Of a stretch of DNA of 64,000 nucleotides, positions 1 to 9,144 are shown in pieces (position 1 is the stretch's first letter; every line of letters starts with the position of its first letter). A program made the translations under genes and the position numbers. This DNA comes from JBBSJZ01 sp041751935 (GTDB lineage: Bacteria; Planctomycetota; Planctomycetia; Pirellulales; Pirellulaceae), in assembly GCA_041751935.1 (NCBI GenBank), contig JBGSIA010000036.1, positions 1 to 64,000 on the forward strand. The letters are read 5' to 3'. The notes under the pieces were generated by a model. It ran no database searches and was not told the DNA's origin. It saw only the letters and a program-made list of their open reading frames with translations.

Positions 1-210
1 GCCTTGCGCGTCACTGGCCAGTACATCCAAAATCGACAGTTTGTCTTCGTCAAACTCTCTCTCGACGATCGGATTGAGGATTGTCACCTCGGTGATGACG
101 GGATCACCGCTCAGGATCGAGTTGATGAAATGTAACGTCACTGCCGGATGCTCAGGGCTCCCCAGTAGCGTCTTGCAAGCGAAATCGACAGTGGGATTGA
201 TGCCTATCAT
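1..210 (-). CDS. Rpn/PD-(D/E)XK family transposase-nuclease, N-terminal part (runs off left edge)
   Basis: Reading the minus strand from an ATG at 210 gives 70 codons without a stop to the window edge. The product contains NPTVDFACKTLLGSPEH, then VTILNPIVEREF, then DEDKLSILDVLASD. This is the typical N-terminus of the Rpn/PDDEXK_2 family of putative transposases or recombination-promoting nucleases, whose members usually run to about 250-330 aa; the catalytic core would lie outside the window. An in-frame TAG lies shortly upstream, and GTG/TTG codons between it and the ATG are alternative starts; I chose ATG because family members usually begin just before the NPTxDFAFK segment. It fits the scarred accessory character of the first 3 kb. 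Family call is confident; whether the full gene is intact cannot be seen. Confidence 0.8.
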   Translation of the reverse strand, partial: MIGINPTVDFACKTLLGSPEHPAVTLHFINSILSGDPVITEVTILNPIVEREFDEDKLSILDVLASDAQG

Positions 211-243
211 GAACAGCGCCACCCGTGACGGAACAACCAAAAG

Positions 244-528
244 TTGCCCCACATCCTAACCCACATAAACAAGCACGGATATGCGGTGATCCGGTTCTTG
301 AAGGGGCTCGTGCCGTCGATGCCAGAAGAGCGTTTAGCGGGGTTGCCGTATCAACTGGCGCGGTTCGCTGAGATCGCTGAAACGGCAGTGAATGAAGCGG
401 GTGAAGCGGTAACGACCACTCGCACTGTGTCGATCGAATATGCGCTGCAGCAGAAGTTGCACGCTGCGTTCAACGACGCACCGTCCAGTCGCCCACCACC
501 AGGCATTCTCAGTGAGCAAGTCGGATGA
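244..528 (+). CDS. Hypothetical protein or gene remnant
   Basis: A 94-aa open frame with a TTG start, opposite in direction to the Rpn-like gene. The product has a plausible composition up to about residue 75 (for example AVNEAGEAVTTTRTVSIEY) and then becomes Pro/Ser rich where the frame approaches the tandem repeat. I recognise no family. It may be a remnant of a mobile-element gene or a chance frame. Low confidence. Confidence 0.25.
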   Translation: MPHILTHINKHGYAVIRFLKGLVPSMPEERLAGLPYQLARFAEIAETAVNEAGEAVTTTRTVSIEYALQQKLHAAFNDAPSSRPPPGILSEQVG

Positions 529-565
529 AATCGACGCCGCTGCAAGTCACAGAAACAAAATCAGC

Positions 566-1083
566 GAACAATGGTTCAAGCTTCCGCACGCGCGGAGCTC
601 ACAATCGGACCCTAAATCTACTCATTTCTGGCGTCGCACTACCGACGATTGCCGTTCGACCGAGTGCTGCGAGCTTGAAGAAAAGCATCGCGGAATTCAA
701 AACCACATCACTTCCATAAGTGACTTCAGGCAATATGCCACCGTCTCAATAGTCTTAGCAATCCAGATAAGCTACCGCTCCGTCTCGTCCTCCAAGCTCT
801 CATCACTACCTATTTCTTTAATAGAACAATGGTTCAAGCTCCCGCACGCGCGGAGCTCACAATCGGACCCTAAATCTACTTAAATCAGACGCCACACAGC
901 CGACGTTTGCCGTTCGACCGAACTCCGCAGGCTCGATGAGTAGCATCGCGGAATTCGAAACCTCATCACTTCCATAAATGACTTCAGGCAATCTGCCCCG
1001 GTCTCAATAGTTTTAGTAATCCAGATAAGCTACCGCTCCGTCTCATCCTCCGAACTACCATCACTACCTATTTCTTTAATAGG
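566..1083. repeat. Two tandem copies of a 258-bp non-coding repeat
   Basis: Copy 1 begins at 566 and copy 2 at 824, both with GAACAATGGTTCAAGCT; the second copy ends near 1083. The copies are nearly the same length and by eye about 85-90 percent identical. Shared blocks include the segment around GCACGCGCGGAGCTCACAAT, the segment around CATCACTTCCATAA, and CTACCTATTTCTTTAATAG at each right end. The right end of copy 2 contains the stop codon of the minus-strand RHS gene (TAA at 1078-1076), so the unit corresponds to the 3' flank of that gene duplicated in tandem. No convincing coding frame spans either copy. Confidence 0.85.
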
Positions 1084-1489
1084 ACAGCTCTCCTTGTTGC
1101 CAAACGTCAACGGTCGCAAGATGCACCATTTCTGTCACATTGGACAGACGACGGATTCGGTATCTAAGTTTCAAGTCGCCAAAATCAAACGCATACTCAC
1201 TTTCCGGAAAGCTCGATACACAATAGACAAGCTTCTCTTCACTTGATCCCCACAGGTCAATTTGCAGGCCCCACTCATATTTTTGTATGAACGGCCCAAG
1301 TTGAGTGACATCTTGATCTTCCGGATTCAATGGGCAAATTACAATGAGATTTGGATTTCCATTCCTGACGGTATCGTCCTCACGGGCAGAAAGTAATTTC
1401 ACATCGCTCGATTGAGGCCAAGACTCAAAAGTTTCCGTACAAAATTGCTCAAGAAAATGCTTCGGTGAACTGAAAGTCAGTCTAGCCAT
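1076..1489 (-). other. Possible immunity-like domain or gene in frame with the RHS tip
   Basis: Residues 421-557 of the RHS frame start at an internal ATG (1489) and form a 137-aa unit (MARLTFSSPKHFLEQF at the start, ending in QQGELSY) unlike the Cys-rich tip that precedes it. Its size and position, directly downstream of the tip on the same strand, match where an immunity gene sits in an RHS locus. Only a weak purine stretch (GAAGAA) precedes the ATG. I recognise no named family; this is inference from layout. Confidence 0.3.
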
Positions 1490-2926
1490 GATGGTTCTTC
1501 GATCTTGAAAAGCAGTGGCGTATTTTGGAAACAATGCGTTGCAAAGAGCAACCGCCACTTGGGCACAACGCCTCCCAGCACCACATGCGCGCACCATCAC
1601 CGTGTAGCAGTTGTCCTGCTTGATTTTGCATTTCGATACGAGACCACAAAAAAGTTGACATGCCGCCATATTTGCCGCCGTGAGTTCGCCGTTTACGCCT
1701 CGAAATGCATCAGTGCACTTCAGAAAGCAGTTGTCGTAAATTCCCCCCAAACCAGAAGGATCGAGTCCAACCGTAGGTTGTCCGCCGACATACTCAAAAA
1801 GATTCCACGGACTCCCCTCATACCCAATCGGGTCTCTGGAGCAGAATCGACCAGCAACCGAGTCATACATGCGGGCGCGATAGTGATAGAGGCCCAGTGC
1901 CTCATCATTCTCGCGTCCGGTGTAAGCGTAGCGGTTGTGGTCGGCGCTTGATGTGCGGGTCGTACCTGCAGCGTCGGTGATTGTGGGTGTGCCGTAGGCG
2001 CTGTAGGCGTAACGTTCGGTGATTGTACCGCTGCCATCGGTGAGGGCGGTGATGCTGTATTGTTGGTTGCGGTGATAATAACGCAGGCCACCGCTGCCGC
2101 CGCGCATCACCGGTTCATCGATGTAGCTGGCATAGACGTAAGTGTAGGTCGGGCTGTTGGCCGCGGTTGTGGCTGTGTAATCGGCAATCGTTTGCTGTCC
2201 AGATTGCACGAAGACTTGAGCAGTCGTGCCGTCGTCACGGTATACTCGGCGGCCAAGTGCATCCCACTTGTAGAACACATCCGCCGTGCTGTCGTTGTCC
2301 ACGTCGGCACTGACAAGCCGATTGTCGAAATCCCATGCCATTGCCGGCGGATCGGTTCCTGGACGCAGGACCGCCGGGATGCTGGTGATGTTGCCTTTGA
2401 GGTCGTGGGTGACACTTTGGCTGGCAACCGTGAGCAGTTCGTGAGTCGGGCCGTGGGTGCGGTTCTGGGTAGCGGAGTTCTCGGCGATACTGTCCCAGTC
2501 ACCGACCAGGCTCAAGTCCCATGACTGGTCCAGCGCCGAGTCGGCACGCTCCCAGTTCACCAGCCGATCTTCGTCATCGTAGCCACTGGTACCAACGTCG
2601 AACCCATAGCCGCTCATCGTGCCGCTTATCGCCTCACTGGTCTTGTTCTTGTTGTCATCCCAACCATAGGTGAGATTACCAATCGCCGCCCCCGAAAAAC
2701 TGATCGAGGCCAGCGTGTTGTCGTTGTTGTAGGTTCGCGTTTCACTCATGTGCGTTATTATAGCTGCTGCCAGTCATCCGGCCGCCATCGTCATAGGTGC
2801 GGGTATCGATCGTCGTGCTGTTGAAGGCCAGTGAAGCCAATTGCCCATGGTCGGTATAGCTGCGATTATCCTCTGGAGCGAGAACCTTCGGCAACTCCAG
2901 CAAATGAAACTGCAGACAATTCCTTT
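1076..2926 (-). pseudogene. RHS/YD-repeat protein, 5'-truncated and frameshifted
   Basis: The main open frame (2749 to 1076, 557 aa) carries YD-type repeats (LTYGWDDNKNKTS, AMAWDFDNRLVSADVD), the core-end signature LYHYRARMYDS..GRFCSRDPIGYEG, and a variable C-terminal tip. RHS proteins are usually well over 1000 aa, so the N-terminal shell is missing. Upstream, from about 2926 to 2750, another frame of the same strand still encodes YD-like sequence (SYTDHGQLASLAFN, then RTYDDGGRMTGSSYNN) before a TGA at about 2747, so a frameshift separates the two pieces and the ATG at 2749 is probably not an original start. An in-frame TAA lies near 2935. The tip begins after GLDPSGLGG: a Cys-rich stretch (about residues 335-415), then a 137-residue domain starting at an internal Met. 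Family is clear; function in this state is doubtful. Confidence 0.85.
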
Positions 2927-2980
2927 GGCTTTACTTGAGGAATGTCCGCAACAGTCTGGCGGCGATACGATGAGTTGACC

Positions 2981-5900
2981 ATGAGCAATGCAAACTCCGT
3001 AAAGACAGCACACGCTGCGATAGAACTGGCCCGACAGCTCCTGCGTCGCGCCAACGAGTTACAAACGCCTGCCGAACGACGTCAACAGGCGGAACTCGAT
3101 CGGATGATTGGTCACGATGAAGACAAGGCGACGCTGGTGGAGATGACCGATCAAGCGTTTCGCACCTCGTCCACCGCGCGTGTAGCGGACCAGCTAACGC
3201 ATTTGCTTGACTTGCAGGGCGTGCCGCGATTTTTCTCGCCACTGGAACAGGCGATGCTGAAGGGATTCCAGTCGTTTGGTGAATACTTGCCCGGCGTATC
3301 GGTTCCGCTGGTGAAGGAGAAGATGCGGCGAGAGACAGCCAATGTCATTTTGCCTGCAGAGAGAGAATTGCTCAGCGAGCACCTCGCTGCGAGACAGCGC
3401 CAAGGCGTTGTGATGAACGTCAACCTGCTCGGTGAAGCGTTGCTTGGTGAAGACGAGACGCGTGTTCGAATTGAACGTTTCATGTCGGCGCTGCGGATGC
3501 CGGATGTCCGATGTTTGTCGGTCAAAATTTCGACCCTGTACAGCCAAATCTCGACGGTCGCGCGTAAGCACACAATCGACACGATTGCCGATCGATTGGA
3601 GAAACTGTATCGCACGGCGATGAGTGAAAAGATAGCGGGTTTAGATCATGGAAAGTTTGTGTACTTGGACATGGAAGAGTACCGCGATTTGCATTTGACT
3701 GCGGACGTGCTCAAAGCCGCGTTGTCGCGTCGTGGGCTGGATCGGGCTCGTGCTGGAATTGCCCTCCAAGCGTATATTCCTGACTCCTACCAAGTTCTTT
3801 TGGACTTACTTGATTGGTCGCGTCATCGAGTTGCCGCGGGTGCCGAGCCGTTGACGGTTCGCTTAGTCAAGGGAGCGAACATGGAAATGGAACGCGTCGA
3901 AGCCTCAATCGCTGGCTGGCCCCAGGCTCCTTACCCCACCAAGCTGGATACGGATGCAAATTACAAGCGGATGCTGCGGGCGCTGATCGATGCGGCAGCT
4001 TCTGGAGACGTTCAAGTGGGTGTCGCCTCGCATAATCTTTTCGATGTTGCATTAGCGATTTTGTGGACACGCGATTCCACCGCTGCAGAGCGAGTTCAAA
4101 TCGAGATGCTCGAAGGCATGGCGAATCATCAACGACGCGCGATTACCGAGCACGGTGAACCGATGCTGTTGTACGCACCTGCATGCCGACGAGACGAATT
4201 CCTTAACGCGATCGGATACCTTGTCCGACGTCTCGATGAGAACACCGGCCCGGACAATTACTTGAGGTATGCGTATCGATTGATTGAGGGCAGCCCAGAA
4301 TTTAACAAGTTAGCGGACGGTTTCTCGAAGTCCTTAACGCAGATGGATACAGTGAGCGAGCTGCCGCGACGGACCCAGGATCGACGTCAACCTCCGACCC
4401 GCCCCTTGGTTGCCTCGTGTTGGCAAGAGTATGTCAATGAACCGGATACAGATTGGTCGTTGAGACACAACGGTGAATGGATTAAGACGATTCTCAATCA
4501 CTGGAAGCTGCGTTGCGATGAGAATGCACCACAGATTCATACGATGCGGAGCGGCATGCATGCAAATCAGCTCAAGGCTTCGTACGATCCATCGCGACCA
4601 AGAGTCGTGTCGTGCCGTTATACCGCGGCAACACTGGACGAAGTGCGCCAGGCAGTGAGCGTAGCTCAACGGGACGCGAGTGGTTGGCGATCAAAGTCGG
4701 CACAACAACGTCATATGGTACTTCGCGATGTTGCTCATGTGCTGCGAGAGCGACGCGGGGACCTGATTGCGTCAATGGTGGCCGATGCAGGAAAAATCGT
4801 CAGCGAAGCCGACCCCGAGGTCAGCGAAGCGATCGATTTCTGTGAATTTTATCCGCTGACGATGAGTTACTGGACTGCGAATGAATCCATCCGAGCAGCA
4901 CCTCGTGGCGTTGTGGCCGTGATTACGCCGTGGAATTTTCCGCTGGCGATTCCCTGTGGCGGTGTAGCCGCAGCACTTGCGGCTGGCAATACCGTCATAC
5001 TAAAACCGGCGAGCGAAACCGTATTGTCAGCGTATCTATTGTGCCAAGCATTTTGGGACGCTGGTGTACCGCGAGACTCCTTGCAAATGCTGCCCTGCGA
5101 GGATGCGGTTGCCGAAGCGGGACTGATTCGCAACGAGTCAGTCAATGTGGTGATACTCACGGGAGCGACGTCAACTGCCAAGAAGATGCTTGCGGCGCGT
5201 CCCGGTTTGTATCTGCTTGCAGAGACTGGCGGCAAGAACGCAACGATTGTGACCGCAATGGCTGACCGTGATTTAGCCATCAGACACGTCGTGCAATCCG
5301 CGTTTGGACACAGCGGCCAGAAATGCAGTGCCACGTCGCTGCTGCTACTGGAAGATGAAGTCTTTAACGATAACCGATTTCGTGAGACGCTAGCAGATGC
5401 AGTACGAAGCTTGCACGTCGGCTCGGCGTGGGAGCTAAGCACGCGCATTGGGCCGTTGATTGGAGAGCCGAGTGAGCAACTCGCGCACGGAATGCAGTTA
5501 CTTGAAGACGAAGAATCTTGGTTGGTGGAGCCTGAACACATCGTCGGCAACCCAAATCTTTACCGACCTGGGGTGAAATGGAATGTGCGTCCAGGAAGTT
5601 ACAGTCACACCACAGAGTTATTCGGTCCAGTGCTCAGCGTGATGCGGTTTTCGCGTCTGCAGGAAGCAATCGAGATCGTGCGCGGCACGGGATATGGACT
5701 AACTTGCGGACTGGAGAGTTTGGACGATCGAGAGATTGATCTATGGCAACGAACGATTCACGCAGGAAACCTCTATGTTAACCGCTCAACGACAGGCGCG
5801 ATCGTATTGCGGCAACCCTTCGGCGGCGTAGGGCTCAGCGCGCACGGTCCAGGCGTGAAGGCGGGCGGCCCGCACTATGTGCTGGCGTTGTCGCATATCA

Positions 5901-6598
5901 ACGATACAAAATCCGTTAGCGATTGCGAACCCAATGTCGAGGGAATGCTACATGAAAACACTACGGTTCGATTTACTCAGTGGTTAGTACAACAATATCA
6001 ACAAGCTACGGTTTCCGAACCGGAGTACGAAGACGTTTCGCGGGCGATAACGACACAGTATGACGCATGTCGAAATGAATTTGACGGCCAGCACGATTCG
6101 GTCAAGTTGCTTGGCCAGGATAACTTTCGCCGCTACAAAAGCGTGCGTGCTTTAACGCTGCGGATTGTATCGCAGAATTCCACAGCGGATGTGCTCGTTG
6201 CGATATCCGCGGCGGTCGCGGTGGGGACACAAGTGACATTGTCGCTGGCCCCGAACCTCGGCACCCAACTGCGACAACTCCTTGAATCGCTGGCCGATGA
6301 GCTACCAGGTTCGATAGATCCCATCGAAGAAACGGAAGGCGAATTGATCGCTCGAATACGCGATGGCTACGTCAGCCGCTTACGGGTAATGAGCAACAAC
6401 GGCTTGTCATCGGACCTGTTGCTGGCCTGCTGCACGATGTTTGTAACTATCGTGACTGATCCAGTGCTACGTCAGGGGCGCATCGAATGCCTGCGGTATC
6501 TGGACGAACAATCCTTGTCTCACGATTACCACCGTTACGGCAACCTGGGTCGCCGGGCGAATGAACACCGAGGCCAGCGTGATGGTGAAGAACGGTAG
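2981..6598 (+). CDS. putA: Bifunctional proline dehydrogenase / L-glutamate gamma-semialdehyde dehydrogenase
   Basis: Oxidises proline to glutamate in two steps: FAD-dependent proline dehydrogenase, then NAD-dependent aldehyde dehydrogenase, with the intermediate channelled inside one polypeptide. Counting from ATG 2981 (1205 aa), the PRODH barrel covers roughly residues 80-445 and ends in the signature GYLVRRLDENTGPDNYLRYA. The ALDH domain (about 535-970) shows the cofactor-binding ITPWNFPLAIP, the general base segment LAETGGKN (Glu near 748) and the catalytic Cys in SGQKCSA (near 782). A C-terminal domain of about 180 residues ends in ECLRYLDEQSLSHDYHRYGN, as in long PutA proteins that carry an extra ALDH-like domain. 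There is no N-terminal ribbon-helix-helix, so it is not the autoregulatory type. An upstream in-frame ATG at 2942 exists; 2981 is preferred because homologous sequence begins near there, though no strong ribosome site is seen for either. Confidence 0.95.
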   Translation: MSNANSVKTAHAAIELARQLLRRANELQTPAERRQQAELDRMIGHDEDKATLVEMTDQAFRTSSTARVADQLTHLLDLQGVPRFFSPLEQAMLKGFQSFGEYLPGVSVPLVKEKMRRETANVILPAERELLSEHLAARQRQGVVMNVNLLGEALLGEDETRVRIERFMSALRMPDVRCLSVKISTLYSQISTVARKHTIDTIADRLEKLYRTAMSEKIAGLDHGKFVYLDMEEYRDLHLTADVLKAALSRRGLDRARAGIALQAYIPDSYQVLLDLLDWSRHRVAAGAEPLTVRLVKGANMEMERVEASIAGWPQAPYPTKLDTDANYKRMLRALIDAAASGDVQVGVASHNLFDVALAILWTRDSTAAERVQIEMLEGMANHQRRAITEHGEPMLLYAPACRRDEFLNAIGYLVRRLDENTGPDNYLRYAYRLIEGSPEFNKLADGFSKSLTQMDTVSELPRRTQDRRQPPTRPLVASCWQEYVNEPDTDWSLRHNGEWIKTILNHWKLRCDENAPQIHTMRSGMHANQLKASYDPSRPRVVSCRYTAATLDEVRQAVSVAQRDASGWRSKSAQQRHMVLRDVAHVLRERRGDLIASMVADAGKIVSEADPEVSEAIDFCEFYPLTMSYWTANESIRAAPRGVVAVITPWNFPLAIPCGGVAAALAAGNTVILKPASETVLSAYLLCQAFWDAGVPRDSLQMLPCEDAVAEAGLIRNESVNVVILTGATSTAKKMLAARPGLYLLAETGGKNATIVTAMADRDLAIRHVVQSAFGHSGQKCSATSLLLLEDEVFNDNRFRETLADAVRSLHVGSAWELSTRIGPLIGEPSEQLAHGMQLLEDEESWLVEPEHIVGNPNLYRPGVKWNVRPGSYSHTTELFGPVLSVMRFSRLQEAIEIVRGTGYGLTCGLESLDDREIDLWQRTIHAGNLYVNRSTTGAIVLRQPFGGVGLSAHGPGVKAGGPHYVLALSHINDTKSVSDCEPNVEGMLHENTTVRFTQWLVQQYQQATVSEPEYEDVSRAITTQYDACRNEFDGQHDSVKLLGQDNFRRYKSVRALTLRIVSQNSTADVLVAISAAVAVGTQVTLSLAPNLGTQLRQLLESLADELPGSIDPIEETEGELIARIRDGYVSRLRVMSNNGLSSDLLLACCTMFVTIVTDPVLRQGRIECLRYLDEQSLSHDYHRYGNLGRRANEHRGQRDGEER

Positions 6599-6632
6599 TC
6601 AAGCATCCGCAAAACGGTAGGACGTATCAATG

Positions 6633-6664
6633 TTTAGCTGACGGTGCGGACAACGTCAGCTAAA
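6633..6664. terminator. Bidirectional hairpin between convergent putA and ROK kinase genes
   Basis: TTTAGCTGACG (6633-6643) pairs perfectly with CGTCAGCTAAA (6654-6664), an 11-bp stem with a 10-nt loop. The flanking A/T ends give short U-tracts in either direction. It lies 35 nt past the putA stop and 51 nt past the end of the convergent ROK kinase gene. Confidence 0.7.
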
Positions 6665-6714
6665 AGTTGACGCCACGATGCAAACTTGACACGTGTTTTT
6701 CGACCGTTTCACAG

Positions 6715-7713
6715 TTACGTCACTGGCACCAGAAGCTGGGCGATCATGCGTCGAGCCCAGGCGGCGGCTCCGATGGCACCTGCATCATCGCCGAGCTTTG
6801 CGGCCACCACTTCAAAGCGGTCGCGGTAGACTGGCATCACATTCTGGCGAGCAGTCTTCCGGACCGTTTCCACGATCAATTCCGGCATCGCTTCGACGAG
6901 ACCGCCGCCGAGCACAATGCGATCGGGCGCTAGTAGGTGCACAATATTCACGACCGCGATACCCACTGACTCAGCGGCATCTTGCACGAGTCTACGGATC
7001 ACGGTGTCTCCGTTTTCGATTGCTGCTGCGATTGCGCCACTGCGGATTTCGGCTAAGTCGGTACCGCAGTCTTTCATCAGTGCCGGTGCTTCACCACGTT
7101 GGGCTGCCTTGGCTGCCTCAGCCGCTATCGCCAGCCGACTGGCCTCGGCTTCAAGAGTCCCCGACATGCCGCGGGCGCTGCTGCGAGCACCGCTACTGAT
7201 GCGGGTGTGTCCGATTTCCATGCAGCTGATGCCCGCACCTTGGAGGATGCTGCCTTCGTAAATACAGCCACCGCCGATACCCGTTCCTGGAAAAATACCG
7301 ACAGCACATCGCGAGTCCTTGGCGGCACCAAAAAGGTACTCGCCGTACAGCCCAGCATCGACGTCATTGAGCACGATCGCTGGACATTTGAAGCGGCTTT
7401 GAAGAAAGTCCGTCAAGTCGACGTTATCCCAGCCCAGATTGGGAGTAACGAGAATCCGACCTTTTTTCAAATCGATGGGGCCGGGGCAGCCAATACCGAT
7501 ACCGCGAACTCGTGCCAAGTCAATTTGACTCTCGCTGAGCATTCGCTCGATCGTCGATGCGATCCGTTCCACGCCAGAATCAGAACTATCGCGGCCCCTC
7601 GTTTTTCGACGCCGTCGACCAAGCTCCAGGTAATCGTCATCATACGCGACCGAAAGCATCTTGGTCCCACCCAGATCGAACCCGATCCAGACATTCGTTT
7701 CATCCGCAGCCAT
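6715..7713 (-). CDS. ROK-family sugar kinase (glucokinase-like)
   Basis: Predicted cytoplasmic ATP-dependent hexose kinase, probably phosphorylating glucose or a related sugar. The phosphate-binding GFDLGGTK is at residues 11-18, the catalytic Asp in VLNDVDAG near 117, the second phosphate loop GTGIGGG at 143-149, and the substrate-contacting EIGH at 166-169; 332 aa is normal for the family. The usual zinc site following EIGH (pattern CXCGXXGCXE) is missing: the corresponding stretch (about 175-188) reads GARSSARGMSGTLE with no cysteine. It is convergent with putA and divergent from the sigma factor gene at 7876. Substrate cannot be fixed from sequence. Confidence 0.88.
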   Translation of the reverse strand: MAADETNVWIGFDLGGTKMLSVAYDDDYLELGRRRRKTRGRDSSDSGVERIASTIERMLSESQIDLARVRGIGIGCPGPIDLKKGRILVTPNLGWDNVDLTDFLQSRFKCPAIVLNDVDAGLYGEYLFGAAKDSRCAVGIFPGTGIGGGCIYEGSILQGAGISCMEIGHTRISSGARSSARGMSGTLEAEASRLAIAAEAAKAAQRGEAPALMKDCGTDLAEIRSGAIAAAIENGDTVIRRLVQDAAESVGIAVVNIVHLLAPDRIVLGGGLVEAMPELIVETVRKTARQNVMPVYRDRFEVVAAKLGDDAGAIGAAAWARRMIAQLLVPVT

Positions 7714-7821
7714 AAACTACCTGTTAGCACCTTTGGTCAGCACACATTGTCGTGTCGGCAGAGTTTAAGGTAGAGGCTGCAAAAAACCCACCGGACGAAA
7801 TCTCAATGTCCAAAGAACGAA

Positions 7822-7842
7822 TATTCCGAAATTCTGGGAATA
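7822..7842. promoter_or_regulatory. Short inverted repeat in divergent promoter region (possible operator)
   Basis: TATTCC (7822-7827) and GGAATA (7837-7842) form a 6-bp inverted repeat within the 162-bp region between the divergent ROK kinase and ECF sigma genes, 34 nt before the sigma start. Could be an operator or chance; no promoter boxes are assigned. Confidence 0.2.
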
Positions 7843-7875
7843 ATCGCCCCGCCTACGGCATTTAATCCTCTGTGA

Positions 7876-8394
7876 ATGATCCCGATGGCACAAGACCCGC
7901 CACCTAAAACTCCCAGCAGCAACGAATTCGAGCTTCATCGCGAGAGTTTGCGGAGCTTCCTGCGAGGAAAACTGAGGCAGGAAAGTGACGTCGAAGATTG
8001 CTTACAAACAGTTTCGCTGAAATGGATAAAGCATGGACAGTTGTTCCATGGCCCCCGATTGCGGGCGTGGTTGTTCACCGTTGCCGGGAACGAAGCCGCA
8101 CTTATTTGGCGAAGGGCTGCTCGTAGCGATCGGCTGAAAGAGTCGATCGCTGGAAAGTCCGTTGACACGGAGGGAACCTACGATCCGGTGGATGACGAGG
8201 AAACGAAAGCGGTCGTGCGCTGCGCCATCGCCAAGTTGCCCGATGAGTTGCGATCGATCGTTGAATTGAGAATGGAAACAAATTTGACATTTGAACAGAT
8301 TTCCAAGCAGTTACAGATACCGCTAGGCACGGCCCTTTCCCGCATGCATCGTGCGCTGGCCCGACTCGAAAGCGAACTCGATTCCCTACAATAG
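7876..8394 (+). CDS. ECF-type RNA polymerase sigma factor
   Basis: A 172-aa sigma-70 family protein with only regions 2 and 4. Region 2 (about residues 18-80) includes DVEDCLQTVSLKWIKHG and RLRAWLFTVAGNEA; region 4 (about 112-168) includes LPDELRSIVELRM and the helix-turn-helix LTFEQISKQLQIPLGTALSR. It probably directs transcription of its own operon, since it is first in a run of five co-directional genes ending at 14081. The next gene encodes a membrane protein with anti-sigma features, 27 nt away. An in-frame ATG at 7885 is an alternative start. Which ECF group it belongs to needs a profile search. Confidence 0.9.
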   Translation: MIPMAQDPPPKTPSSNEFELHRESLRSFLRGKLRQESDVEDCLQTVSLKWIKHGQLFHGPRLRAWLFTVAGNEAALIWRRAARSDRLKESIAGKSVDTEGTYDPVDDEETKAVVRCAIAKLPDELRSIVELRMETNLTFEQISKQLQIPLGTALSRMHRALARLESELDSLQ

Positions 8395-8421
8395 AACACA
8401 CTAAGTAGTAACAGATTACCA

Positions 8422-9144
8422 GTGACACCGTCTTCAAATCCTGTCGAGTCAACCGATCGTTGTTTGTTGTACCTGTACGACGAGCTATCCGCGACTGACA
8501 AGCGATCATTCGAACGGGAGCTAGAGCGTTCGCCTGCACTCAGTGCGGAATTGACCCGACAGTCCGAATTGTTCACGCACTTGTATTCAAACTGGCCCAG
8601 TTTGCCGTCGCACCATTCGCCAGCTATTGACAAGTTTGTTGATGAGCGAGTTGCTGACGTGCGAGTTGCTCATCAACAGAACGCCGAACGTCGACCTGAG
8701 ATCGTCCCTGCGGCTCTGGATGGAACAGCGGCCCTGGCGAGAACTTCACATACTCGAGTTTTACGTTACGTGGCGATTGCAATTTCAATCGCTGCAGTGG
8801 GATTGGTTTTGGTGGTAACGCCACGGATAGTTGTCGCGCCACAGGTGTCAAAGAGTGAATCTGATAAGTCCGGTGAAGCCTTTCGCATTGCAGAAGTTTG
8901 GGCCGATGCGGACGTTAACTGGGCAATCGAGTCGGAGCATGGTGGCGAGCTTGCGTTGCTGGACATCGACAGTAACGTTGACGAGTTCCTGCATGACGAG
9001 TTGCCAGAGATGGCAGGTCCGTTCGGAGAAGAAATGGTTCCTTCATGGATGCTCGCGGCTTTGGAGCCAATGCCCGAATCTTTGGAGAATAATGTCGGGA
9101 CACGAAATTCGATCAATGAATCGAGTGAGAGCGAGAGTCTATGA
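8422..9144 (+). CDS. Membrane-anchored anti-sigma-factor-like protein
   Basis: A 240-aa protein with a GTG start. The N-terminal part (residues 1-60: LLYLYDELSATDKRSFEREL) resembles the cytoplasmic helical domain of planctomycete anti-sigma proteins but has no HXXXCXXC zinc motif. One transmembrane segment follows (about 114-133, YVAIAISIAAVGLVLVV), then an acidic extracytoplasmic tail. Its location straight after the ECF sigma gene supports a role in holding that sigma factor. It overlaps the next gene by 4 nt (ATGA at 9141), so the two are translationally coupled. The role is inferred from topology and context. Confidence 0.7.
   Translation: MTPSSNPVESTDRCLLYLYDELSATDKRSFERELERSPALSAELTRQSELFTHLYSNWPSLPSHHSPAIDKFVDERVADVRVAHQQNAERRPEIVPAALDGTAALARTSHTRVLRYVAIAISIAAVGLVLVVTPRIVVAPQVSKSESDKSGEAFRIAEVWADADVNWAIESEHGGELALLDIDSNVDEFLHDELPEMAGPFGEEMVPSWMLAALEPMPESLENNVGTRNSINESSESESL

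Noticed and set aside
440..883. 147-aa plus-strand open frame across the tandem repeat
   Set aside because: It covers one full repeat copy and then reads into the next, producing a repeated peptide from non-coding repeat DNA; no ribosome site or family.
566..1083. Possible CRISPR array
   Set aside because: Only two units of 258 bp with no short repeats and unique spacers.
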